58,763 bases of DNA from Acanthaster planci. Lineage: Eukaryota; Echinodermata; Asteroidea; Valvatida; Acanthasteridae. This document shows positions 43,301 to 46,298 of this stretch, piece by piece. How positions within the stretch are numbered: position 1 is the stretch's first letter; each line of letters starts with the position of its first letter. The stretch spans positions 1,281,269 to 1,340,031 of the forward strand of contig NW_019091418.1 in NCBI RefSeq assembly GCF_001949145.1, written 5' to 3'. The translations under genes were made by a program, and so were the position numbers. A model generated the notes under the pieces. It saw only the letters and a list, made by a program, of their open reading frames with translations. It was not told the DNA's origin and made no database searches.

Positions 43301-46298
43301 GTGCAAGATGGGGAAATCTGCCAAAAAAAGGTGTTAATTAATCAGCGTGGGCGCTATTCGCCCAGCGATACGCCTGCGCATTGGATGCTAATGCGGAGGC
43401 AGGCACAGGCGCGCACGCCCATACTAGGGCCGTGTTCGAAACGGGCTTCGGACAAGCTAATCCTACGCAGACGACATGTAAAGACAAATTGTCATTAGAA
43501 ATAAGGCTGTGTATTGTTTTAGTTAAAAATCAGACCCCGCTTGTAGTCCCTTGCCTATGCCAGCATCCAGCCCCCTTCTGGCCGTTCTGTGTGTGGAGGG
43601 AAGCTTCGTTGATCCCTTGGGAGTCGACTGCCCCACCATGGATCCGTCCCCTTAGCTTTATTTTTCAGCTGCTTGTTGAGTTGGCCGATTGTAAGCCTCG
43701 ACACCGTTGACCAGGAGCCCCACAGTTACCATACCACAATCAAACTTAGGTCCAAGAAATCAGTAGTTTGAATCTGGTGTCTAAGTACTTTGTATGTGTA
43801 GGAAGCCGAGACGATTGACTTTCAGTTAATTTCAAGTTGGTTTAAAGTTGTAAGCCAGACACCCTGATATTGTATTACTTATGAAAATTTTCATATTCAT
43901 GAGCAAAACTTTGATGTTACCCAGGAAAACACTTAAATTGCTTTGTACATAAACGAGACCGGTTTTCCAGTTTGTTAACCTGGATTTTCTTTTTCTTGGT
44001 GATTCAGTGTGGTGTCAATAAGCAAATTTTCACAAGTAAAACGGAAAAATATCATAGCAACAATGCCTTTGTTTGTCTAGAAAAGCGTGCAAGGTTTAAA
44101 TATTTAAAGAGTGCTTTTTCATTACACTTTACCGAAAAAGGGATGTCAAATAATTTTTATACATTGAACAGAAAAGCACGTATATTATTTTAACCCCGGG
44201 CAATGCGAATTGAACCTCGCTGAATTTCTCCCTCAGGCCTCCAGTGTGAGTTTTTTCACATCCCTTGGGGGTTACGAGTTTTTCAATAATTATTTTGTAG
44301 TCGGTCTGTATAGTGAGCAGTCTTCAGAAGATGTTTTCTTTTTCTTTAAAAAAAATGTCATGCAGGGGATCTACACATCTACCTCATTTAACGCCATGTC
44401 CTCAAGTGGAAGAATGTTTGGCCAGAAAGACTCCAAGTTCTTCCTTCTGATGGAGGTAGGCCTAAGCTGTCAAACAATCAAAGGCTAAGTAAATCAAACC
44501 GTTAAAGAAAAACAGAACGAGGATTCTTTCGTGTGTCTTCATGATGGCCTGCATTGTGCTTTCACTTTTTTTCTGACAGAGAAAAATTAATCCTTTCATA
44601 GAGTTCGGGGACATATTTATGGAAGAAGTTGCAGAAGTTTGAATTGATCACGGGGCTGCTTAAAGGCGCCTTTCCACACATACGGGTTCTGGGTACGGAC
44701 ACGATGCGTTTATTTTTTCACTTTCTTGGACCCAAAAGTCAACTCCTCAAACATAAAACACGTGCGTTTGCCTTTGGCCGTCAAAATCGCCCCGCGAGCG
44801 ATTTTAACGGATGCACGACGGCACAAGTGTTGACACACATGTGGAAGAGCACCTTAACAGCAGAGAAGTTGTGCTTCCTGAAGCATAATATTTTGCTAAC
44901 CAGAAGCACAATTTCATGGCTGTGATGGCGTGTTTGTACTTATGGTGCGCATGCACAATGATTTCCATTTTTTCACTACGTTGAGCAAATTCTTCCTCCG
45001 AGTAAAAGGGCCTTTTGCTGTACTAGCCGCTTACGGTCTCCATGAAATATGCAAAGCCCTGTTAGCATGAAATCGTGTGCTCAGCAGTGAAATTGGGCAC
45101 TGTTTTTTGGGTCCTATTTTCATGGTAAGGAGCCTCATGCCCTTTCACCCACCCGTTGTGTGGTAAAAAAAGCTGCTCAATATGCGTAATCATCATAATT
45201 ATGATCATATGGATATGAATAGGAATGAGGTGTAGGGTAAAATGTATGGCACAAGATGACATTTTATCCTATACACAAGGTCATCTTGTACCACACTTTC
45301 TGCCAACTTTAAAAAATACATCTGGTTAAGCAGATTGCACTTGGCAAGACAGCAAGTCCCAGTGAATGGAACAACTATGAACGGAAGAAGGAATTTGACA
45401 GCGCTTACTGGTCTGACAGAACCAAGATCAACACTGAGCGAGAACTTCTCTTACCCACAGGTAGAATGAAGTGGATTTTTTTCTTGCTGCTGGGCAGATT
45501 TTTCTCTTTTGAATAAACCCAGAATATCCAAGCGACACGGTGCCAGTCAGGGACAATTTGGAACAAAAGTTGGTTTGGTCAACCAAGTTTAATACCAGTA
45601 GTGCGGGGACCGTCTGGCACAATTTGACCTTTGCGACAAAAACAGCAAAAGGTCACATCAATATGCGTAAGCATCAAAATTATTATCATATGATATTAAT
45701 AAGAATGAGGTGTAGGGTAAAATGTATGGCACAAGATGTCCTTTAGTAAGGGTTAGGAATAGCACAGGATCAGAAAGTGTGGTACAAGATGATCTTGTGT
45801 ATGAGATAAAATGTCATCTTGTGCCATACATTTTACCCTACACCTCATTCCTATTCATATCCATATGATCATAATTATGATGATTACGCATATTGATGTG
45901 ACCTTTTGCTATTTTTGACGCAAAGGTCAAATTGTTCAAGACAGTCCCTCCACTACTGTTACATGGTGGCTGCATGCAGTCGTGGCCTGAAACGTGTGAA
46001 CTAAAATCTCCGAATTCATTGCATTGGATTTGATTTTTGGTCATTTTGCCTTTTGAAATTTGTACTGCAGTAAATAAACTAAATGCAATTACTTAGAACA
46101 ACTGATGCGCACTACAACTTGTAAAACCTGTTTCTGATTTTTTTCCCCCTTTTTTCTCCGCTGTAAGGTGTGTTATTGCCAGCTGAAAGGCCGCTGCCCG
46201 TTCACAGTCGGCATGGCCGCCTTGGTAGCTTTTACATAGTTCCCACCCAGGAGCAAGCCTGCCTACGCTACCTGGTGCAGGTGACGGGTGCTAAGTAA
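7190..46298 (+). CDS. ANK-WGR-PARP family protein (PME-5-like), 34 exon segments
   Basis: Joining the exons listed below gives one open frame of about 1,670 residues, excluding the assembly gap and a missing N-terminus. Approximate visible-residue order: about 23 ankyrin repeats (1-1095), acidic linker (1096-1150), WGR domain (1150-1293), PARP helical regulatory domain (1293-1485) and ADP-ribosyltransferase fold (1486-1669). Every junction has compatible phase, and all introns but one are GT-AG. Known family role: ANK-WGR-PARP proteins such as nematode PME-5 are nuclear ADP-ribosyltransferase homologues. Here the catalytic Glu is Phe, the glycine-serine after the NAD-binding His is Asn-Cys, and WGR reads SHR. 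Poly(ADP-ribose) synthesis is therefore unlikely. Mono-ADP-ribosylation or a pure scaffold/DNA-damage adaptor role is inference. The gene lies tail to tail with a paralogue on the minus strand. No start codon or promoter is identified. Confidence 0.88.
7785..7996 (+). CDS. Exon 2: two ankyrin repeats
   Basis: The acceptor is caaccag; G plus AT restores an Asp codon at the junction. It encodes RTSLMLACMNGHYPVATLLL and NTPVHYAAAYGWWHCLKLLL. The donor is CTG|gtacca, phase 0. The next intron (7997-8778, 782 bases) is AT-rich with no feature seen. Confidence 0.88.
8779..9036 (+). CDS. Exon 3: ankyrin repeats
   Basis: The acceptor is gttccag and the phase is 0 at both ends. Repeat signatures are TPLGAAYMKGHFGCAELLL, CETLLLTACSKFTTEESI and GADIHASDLRGRTPFRVALK. 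The donor is AAT|gtaagg. The 334-base intron that follows is unremarkable. Confidence 0.9.
9371..9517 (+). CDS. Exon 4: ankyrin repeat
   Basis: The acceptor is ttgatcag and the donor gtgagt; phase 0 at both ends, 49 codons. It encodes GRTDLLKFFLSKNANV and DNPLHLIARSCLDNCNEIL, a divergent ankyrin repeat. Confidence 0.88.
10040..10125 (-). repeat. tRNA-derived SINE head (intron 4)
   Basis: On the minus strand, a TGGTCGAATGATTAAGATG block (10092-10112 region) resembles a tRNA-Ser/Leu A box. About 30 bases on, GGTTTGAGTCA (10054-10064) resembles a B box. Spacing and order fit a tRNA-derived SINE promoter. The match is imperfect and no acceptor stem closes, so it is not a functional tRNA. The rest of intron 4 (9518-10735) shows nothing else I can name. 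Confidence 0.5.
10736..10882 (+). CDS. Exon 5: linker and ankyrin repeat
   Basis: The acceptor is ttgttcag and the donor TGG|gtagta, phase 0. A lysine/glutamine-rich stretch (KTKFSKGDKQTQRSQG) precedes the ankyrin signature NNGCTPLLECIIEHKLLW, so this exon carries a basic insertion between repeats. The 355-base intron that follows ends in a run of nine C. Confidence 0.8.
11238..11294 (+). CDS. Exon 6: 19-codon microexon
   Basis: It is flanked by a C-rich tract ending in ccag and by the donor AAG|gtaact, phase 0 at both ends. It encodes KRSFEYHDTQCPRRHAVVK, probably the spacer before the next ankyrin helix. Its small size makes it less certain, but leaving it in keeps the frame. The 465-base intron after it is T-rich. 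Confidence 0.65.
11760..11826 (+). CDS. Exon 7: ankyrin helix
   Basis: The acceptor is gcgtgtag and the donor the strong CCAC|gtaagt, ending in phase 1. It encodes ALIDLCESDINALVGKDFKK. The intron that follows (11827-12652, 826 bases) shows nothing I recognise. Confidence 0.75.
12653..12813 (+). CDS. Exon 8: two ankyrin repeats
   Basis: The acceptor is attcgcag; C plus GA makes an Arg codon across the junction. It encodes NSCSLHILASKKPCEVLSTI and NAEGYTPLLCAIVAEQAQNA. The donor is CTT|gtaagt, phase 0. The intron that follows holds the mariner element. Confidence 0.88.
13001..14094 (-). mobile_element. mariner/IS630-type transposon with long inverted ends
   Basis: Both ends begin CAGGGTGTAT and are flanked by TATA (12997-13000 and 14095-14098), consistent with TA target duplication. 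The inverted ends extend about 240 bases (13001-13245 against 14094-13860) with scattered mismatches, far longer than usual mariner ends. A broken transposase lies between them on the minus strand. The element sits wholly in intron 8 (12814-14963). The rest of that intron, 14100-14963, shows nothing else notable. Confidence 0.85.
13250..13936 (-). pseudogene. mariner/IS630-type transposase, broken
   Basis: The C-terminal frame (13250-13624) contains FQDGAPPHRRRTVKERM, then PVEWPPRSPDLTPLDFFLWG. These are the second and third catalytic blocks of the DDE/D superfamily. Upstream fragments at 13636-13848 and 13718-13936 are in other frames, so the gene is frameshifted. Its start overlaps the right inverted end. 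Confidence 0.8.
14964..15025 (+). CDS. Exon 9: ankyrin repeat
   Basis: The acceptor is actttcag and the donor AA|gtaagt, ending in phase 2. It encodes LAAGADPNCSDKHNALLLAI. It continues directly from exon 8 as a typical helix-loop (AKML then LAAGADPN). A 371-base plain intron follows. Confidence 0.88.
15397..15509 (+). CDS. Exon 10: ankyrin repeat
   Basis: The acceptor is cttctgcag and the donor ATCG|gtaagt. The junction with exon 9 gives LAIKNNLLCIVPDLLAKGAD. A second half-repeat follows, KQPSIMHFIPVYI. It ends in phase 1. Confidence 0.88.
15510..18209 (+). other. Intron 10, 2.7 kb
   Basis: No exon is found. A CAGGGTGTCCCAGG word at 16271 looks like a mariner-type end, but I find no partner. 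Around 17400-17480 there is a GC-richer patch with TGCGCATGC, an NRF1-like word, without further support for a promoter. Confidence 0.5.
18210..18294 (+). CDS. Exon 11: ankyrin repeat, cut by assembly gap
   Basis: The acceptor is attctcaag; G plus AG gives Glu. It encodes EDSEAQVSVAEQLVSAGASL followed by HTMDDQMRT, where the sequence runs into Ns. The 3' border of the exon is unknown. Confidence 0.8.
18295..18777. other. Assembly gap (483 N)
   Basis: This is a run of 483 undetermined bases inside the ankyrin coding region. Exon sequence enters on the left and leaves on the right in the same frame (483 is divisible by 3), but the gap length may be an estimate. Whether it hides coding sequence only or an intron cannot be told. 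Confidence 0.99.
18778..18918 (+). CDS. Exon 12: ankyrin repeats, 5' border in gap
   Basis: Open from the gap edge, it encodes VLHAAVNKIDREGSTTFVEF and DELGRLPIHYAFTKYG. The donor is ATGG|gtatgt, phase 2. The 466-base intron that follows is AT-rich and shows no feature. Confidence 0.85.
19385..19571 (+). CDS. Exon 13: ankyrin repeat, GC donor
   Basis: The acceptor is tccttccag; GG plus G makes Gly. It encodes VFGMDTRVASSLSTDF and DRLGRTPLHYAAEVGADCSI. No GT donor keeps the frame with exon 14. AAG|gcgagc at 19572 does, and joins IFK to RKDDLDIQDKDG in register for an ankyrin repeat, so a GC-AG intron is proposed. Confidence 0.7.
19736..19976. repeat. 241-base foldback repeat
   Basis: The left arm begins GGTACCCTCTAAAAACG and the right arm ends with its exact reverse complement. 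The arms match over about 65 bases. The centre holds two copies of a roughly 36-base unit built on TATGACCCCCTTTCGGG. The design is that of a small MITE in intron 13. I see no coding capacity. Confidence 0.85.
20473..21851. mobile_element. MITE copy 1 with internal inverted insert
   Basis: The ends are inverted: GAGCATCAAAG then TGGCGCGCTTCCGGAACCCTT on the left, and the complementary AAGGGTTCCGGAAGC with CTTTCAGGCTC on the right. A shorter relative lies at 40970-41591. Copy 1 contains an extra block of about 650 bases (21010-21660) with repeated GTCCACTTTTGACGC words in both orientations. No transposase is present, so it is non-autonomous. The remaining parts of intron 13 (19977-20472 and 21852-22056) look featureless. 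Confidence 0.7.
22057..22133 (+). CDS. Exon 14: ankyrin repeat
   Basis: The acceptor is catcttcag and the donor AATG|gtagga, phase 2. It encodes RKDDLDIQDKDG and CTPLSMALACSRKW, the last Trp being completed by exon 15. Confidence 0.85.
22134..24072 (+). other. Intron 14, 1.9 kb, with repeat and LTR-like patches
   Basis: 22550-22655 is an inverted relative of 21111-21200 (shared words around AGCTCATAAAACCCGC). 23330-23900 is GC-richer, with TATATAGGAGAATAAAG at about 23646 and a further TATA-like TTTATAAGCGGC near 23365. It could be a solo LTR or a dead promoter, but no boundary pair was found. A CRE octamer lies at 23106-23113. Confidence 0.35.
24073..24340 (+). CDS. Exon 15: ankyrin helix and helical spacer
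   Basis: The acceptor is tttgttcag; TG plus G makes Trp. MTRRLIEEGASINQEV completes the repeat opened in exon 14. A charged non-ankyrin helical segment follows (HKYFGTAIRKQLVHGDWQ to DWERVLLTILDKIASGG). The donor is GAG|gtacat, phase 0. The 731-base intron that follows shows nothing I recognise. Confidence 0.88.
25072..25224 (+). CDS. Exon 16: helical/ankyrin segment
   Basis: The acceptor is catgccag and the donor AAG|gtgacc; 51 codons, phase 0. It encodes DNLIRRLSEQDKLQMTNDK and the ankyrin-like AQNLLHLLALHAVEGSDIQN. Confidence 0.87.
25479..25596 (+). CDS. Exon 17: ankyrin repeat
   Basis: The acceptor is tgcttcag and the donor GCAG|gtgagt, phase 1. It encodes IVLFLLDNGVKLFATD and YKGCTPLHYATVNMNASICN, a near-consensus repeat. 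A 331-base intron without features follows. Confidence 0.92.
25928..26045 (+). CDS. Exon 18: ankyrin repeat
   Basis: The acceptor is tttactcag; G plus AG makes Glu. It encodes EKDPVGFQSCVTCVDHRG and RVPVASLFWGMLYNRKIVDV. The donor is TCGA|gtgagt, phase 2. Confidence 0.85.
26046..27282 (+). other. Intron 18, 1.2 kb
   Basis: No exon fits the phase. An isolated ATG at about 26633 opens MVKVCCAVVCHKTAKC, faintly like a THAP zinc-finger start, but it stops making sense soon after. CACGTGAC lies at about 27029. Nothing firm. Confidence 0.35.
27283..27550 (+). CDS. Exon 19: spacer and two ankyrin repeats
   Basis: The acceptor is atcttccag and the donor CAG|gtatgg; phase 2 in, 0 out. It encodes ELIQKHKGSLDVCAAFPNVN, then TTDVTPLIFTILMNNVEGCK and GASPNAADRQGMTPLMHAVR. 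The last is the best ankyrin consensus in the protein. The 902-base intron that follows shows nothing recognisable. Confidence 0.92.
28453..28588 (+). CDS. Exon 20: ankyrin-flanking segment
   Basis: The acceptor is actttttttag and the donor AAAG|gttcca (weak), ending in phase 1. It encodes NEIVIAHVLMDHTYDPKEAG and a lysine-rich stretch ending NLQERMSMK. It continues exon 19's helix in frame. The 536-base intron that follows is AT-rich. Confidence 0.8.
29125..29193 (+). CDS. Exon 21: acidic microexon
   Basis: A T-rich tract ends in ctacag and the donor is CAAG|gttggc; phase 1 in and out, 23 codons. It encodes SDFNATIILDCYEEDEQQDQ. It is an acidic insertion before the last ankyrin repeats. Confidence 0.75.
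29325..29608 (+). CDS. Exon 22: last ankyrin repeats
   Basis: The acceptor is catccacag; G plus TT gives Val. It encodes DVNAVDSLGRTAVHHLMKTS and GANLSEQDRNGKTPMDYTIE, the final two clear repeats. The proposed donor CAT|gtaatc is phase 0, chosen because it fits exon 23; the exact 3' border is less sure. A 466-base intron with no feature follows. Confidence 0.85.
30075..30238 (+). CDS. Exon 23: acidic linker before WGR
   Basis: The acceptor gtcccaag is needed for phase 0; a cag twelve bases on would break the frame unless exon 22 ends differently. It encodes PASPAWSDGLDFPSSQPD, a short helix (AMLKLLELERSKARQ) and the acidic PEEEEKEDEL. The donor is TTGAG|gtagga. It separates the ankyrin and WGR parts. 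Confidence 0.75.
31356..32290 (+). mobile_element. DIRS-type tyrosine recombinase remnant, 3' part
   Basis: Frames on the + strand show a recombinase N-terminal segment (TAVADFFLLIQLGTATTST) and, at about 31775-31860, EDICRAACWKILSAFTSCYS. That matches the conserved C-terminal 'AAGW...STF...Y' block with the catalytic Tyr of DIRS-class recombinases. Stops interrupt the frame. Downstream, the words TAGCGACTGTTTGG recur at 32060 and 32260, and a perfect 9-base stem closes over AATA (32098-32119). The element sits in intron 23. The other parts of that intron (30239-31355 and 32291-32494) show nothing I can name. Confidence 0.55.
32495..32600 (+). CDS. Exon 24: WGR domain, first strand
   Basis: The acceptor is gttttaaag; AG plus G makes Arg. 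It encodes NVLMDEEQNIPYRVSMTKVE and SGCRFFTLQ, the opening beta strands of a WGR domain. The donor is CAG|gtatgt, phase 0. Confidence 0.82.
33261..33314. repeat. 54-base perfect palindrome
   Basis: Two 27-base arms are exact reverse complements with no spacer; the centre reads GGATTATAATCC. It lies in intron 24 between the two WGR exons. Apart from this, the intron (32601-33431) shows nothing recognisable. It is too regular for chance and may be a tiny transposon end pair. Confidence 0.9.
33432..33601 (+). CDS. Exon 25: WGR domain core
   Basis: The acceptor is ttttcccag and the donor AACG|gtgagt. It encodes GIIRLYSHRGLLKGYHGE, where the family's W-G-R signature reads S-H-R. It then gives EEGIAEFEKIFKAKSENNW, the conserved helix of the domain ('F.K.F..K..N.W'). 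The eponymous Trp is missing but the Arg is kept. Confidence 0.9.
34296..34411 (-). repeat. SINE relative (intron 25)
   Basis: This is a diverged copy of the repeat at 55024-55362, sharing TTTTAGAGGTGGGA at the start and ACAGAGATGGAAG at the end. On the minus strand the order is that of the tRNA-derived SINE. The rest of intron 25 (33602-35108) has no recognisable feature; GTAGCTACGCTACT around 34625 and GTGGCGTAGCCACGAC around 34420 look like another repeat pair. Confidence 0.5.
35109..35259 (+). CDS. Exon 26: WGR end and start of helical domain
   Basis: The acceptor is aacctgcag; CG plus A makes Arg. FQKKPNMYALMEFKPW closes the WGR domain (the family has 'F..KP.KY'). It is followed by FRFDLDSPVPCKLPEEIQHV, the entry to the PARP helical domain. 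The donor is TGG|gtgagt, phase 0. The 457-base intron that follows is plain. Confidence 0.9.
35717..35838 (+). CDS. Exon 27: PARP helical domain, helices 1-2
   Basis: The acceptor is attttcag and the donor ATCAG|gtgatg. It encodes KPEVLEEALKETKVDTSIMN and FSRDTVLEAKKVLDQI. This matches the 'M..AL.E...D...MPLG.LS...I..A..IL..I' pattern at the start of the PARP regulatory domain. Confidence 0.9.
35997..36162 (+). CDS. Exon 28: basic insertion in helical domain
   Basis: The acceptor is gttcctgcag; AG plus T makes Ser. It encodes ELIKRRDWEKHQSRIRRSKH, then a low-complexity stretch (VKDSKDATSASTGERPVRF) and DLYFAEK. This 50-residue lysine/arginine-rich loop replaces a short connector in PARP1-type helical domains. 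The donor is AAG|gtacaa. Intron 28 (36163-37043) is partly shared with the paralogue's upstream intron, from about 36520 on. Confidence 0.88.
37044..37224 (+). CDS. Exon 29: PARP helical domain core
   Basis: The acceptor is attcacgcag and the donor CAGG|gttggt, phase 1. It encodes LYDLSNQYLHQLIPYENF and ELEKQRKKLFDLMDLEMLN, the 'L...YY.LIP' and 'LLD.E.A' elements of the PARP regulatory domain. The paralogue exon at 57485-57665 has the same length and differs at about three of 60 residues. Confidence 0.94.
37384..37491 (+). CDS. Exon 30: end of helical domain
   Basis: The acceptor is tgttttcag and the donor CCA|gtgagt. It encodes EIHPLDYIYRALDCKLKLLD and EEKRHLLQFIHQS. This corresponds to 'P.D..Y..L...I..LD..S.E...I..Y...T' of PARPs, where the helical domain passes into the catalytic domain. 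The paralogue exon (57217-57324) differs at one residue. Confidence 0.94.
38135..38448 (-). pseudogene. Tc1 transposase, left arm fragments
   Basis: Two minus-strand frames give part of the N-terminal region (VSPRLAREICQEANNNPQIA) and a DDE-side fragment (YVWRKQGEAHKPKKTVPTVK, then IMLWGSFPASGTGNLIRY), with frameshifts between and after. It is the inverted counterpart of the right-arm frame. Confidence 0.8.
38519..38911 (+). pseudogene. Tc1 transposase C-terminal half (right arm)
   Basis: The 130-residue open frame contains VWRKQGEAYKLKHIVPATKH, KLWGCFSASGTGNL and a DWTYQQDNDPKLTTK block, the second catalytic region of Tc1 transposases (usually 'QQDNDPKH'). It ends at a stop where 'NPIE' would be expected (NPKENL). 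The N-terminal DNA-binding part and first catalytic Asp are missing, so it is not functional. Confidence 0.85.
40130..40332 (+). CDS. Exon 31: catalytic domain with NAD-binding His
   Basis: The acceptor is gtgagag; A plus GT gives Ser. It encodes SDNNVEVKAIFRMSRKGEEE and NHKLLWHNCNSANLLSTM. The PARP signature is 'LLWHGSR..N...IL': the His is kept, but Gly-Ser is replaced by Asn-Cys. The donor loop region follows (GIPVSDREYKP). The donor is GAG|gtaagg, phase 0. Confidence 0.94.
40715..42120 (+). mobile_element. LINE 3' fragment (L2/CR1/Jockey-type), interrupted
   Basis: Broken frames give HNLGIVMDSALTFQSHTSYI and RLIHAFVTSHFDMCKSPLFG before 40970. After 41591 come HIHWLTIKYRIMYKLML, PPYLSSLLSPHNSGRLGLRS and LSSFKTALKRKFYKLA, which match the C-terminal end of L2/CR1-type reverse transcriptase ORFs. 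It ends in an ATT microsatellite (42105-42119), the usual 3' tail. A MITE splits it. It is dead through stops and frameshifts. Confidence 0.8.
40970..41591. mobile_element. MITE copy 2, nested in the LINE
   Basis: The inverted ends GAGCCTGAAAG and CTTTCAGGCTC are each followed inward by the TTCCGGAACCCT / AGGGTTCCGGAAGC blocks also seen in the copy at 20473-21851. The flanks read ATA and TAT. It has no coding capacity. The flanking LINE frame resumes right after it, so the insertion point is exact to a base or two. Confidence 0.85.
42121..43520 (+). other. GC-richer intron block, not shared with the paralogue
   Basis: I find no exon. The stretch includes a GCATGCGCACGTGCG word (about 43091-43105, NRF1/E-box-like) and CTATATAAGGCGCG (about 43238), which together look like a promoter or a solo LTR. 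Neither a downstream ORF of note nor repeat boundaries were found. Confidence 0.3.
43525..43740 (-). pseudogene. Counterpart of the open antisense segment in the paralogue
   Basis: It matches 54110-54310 in inverted orientation (shared words AGCAGCTG, CCAACTCAACAAG and GGCTGGATGCTG on the minus strand). The frame that is open in the other copy is here broken by a stop and indels. It lies in intron 31. Its nature is unknown. Confidence 0.35.
44366..44455 (+). CDS. Exon 32: catalytic domain, GIY strand
   Basis: The acceptor is tgtcatgcag and the donor GAG|gtaggc; 30 codons, phase 0. It encodes GIYTSTSFNAMSSSGRMFGQ and DSKFFLLME. The PARP motif is GIYFAD..SKS..Y: the NAD-stacking Tyr is kept, F is T, and the Lys of the 'SKS' motif is absent. 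The intron before it (40333-44365) carries the LINE, the MITE and the unshared block; the 878-base intron after it carries a partial MITE copy. Confidence 0.92.
45181..45302 (+). repeat. Partial MITE copy upstream of exon 33
   Basis: It runs from TATGCGTAATCATC to CCACACTTTCTG and is an almost exact inverted copy of 45773-45893 and a direct, more diverged copy of 45660-45745. It lies 31 bases before exon 33. Confidence 0.8.
45334..45460 (+). CDS. Exon 33: catalytic domain, central strands
   Basis: The acceptor is ggttaagcag and the donor ACAG|gtagaa, ending in phase 1. It encodes IALGKTASPSEWNNYERK and SAYWSDRTKINTERELLLPT. It follows LLME of exon 32, matching 'L.EVALG' of PARPs. The paralogue exon (52453-52573) is two codons shorter and much diverged outside NSAYW and RELLLPTG. 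Confidence 0.9.
45596..45958. mobile_element. 363-base foldback MITE
   Basis: It starts CAGTAGTGCGGGGAC and ends with the near-complement GTCCCTCCACTACTG; TA lies close on both sides. The two halves fold on each other over about 130 bases. The equivalent intron of the paralogue (near 52330) has uninterrupted flanking sequence, so it is an insertion after the duplication. Confidence 0.85.
46168..46298 (+). CDS. Exon 34: terminal exon, catalytic Glu replaced
   Basis: The acceptor is ccgctgtaag; G plus GT gives Gly. It encodes GVLLPAERPLPVHSRHGRLG and SFYIVPTQEQACLRYLVQV, then GAK and TAA at 46296-46298. The PARP pattern is NEYIVYD..Q...KYLL: aligned on Y-I-V and Q...L-[KR]-Y-L, the catalytic Glu is Phe. 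The same is true in the paralogue. The first AATAAA of note downstream is at 47293. Confidence 0.93.

Noticed and set aside
7190-46298. Calling the main gene tankyrase
   Set aside because: Tankyrase has a SAM domain before the PARP domain and no WGR or helical regulatory domain. Here WGR and helical domains are clear and no SAM is seen.
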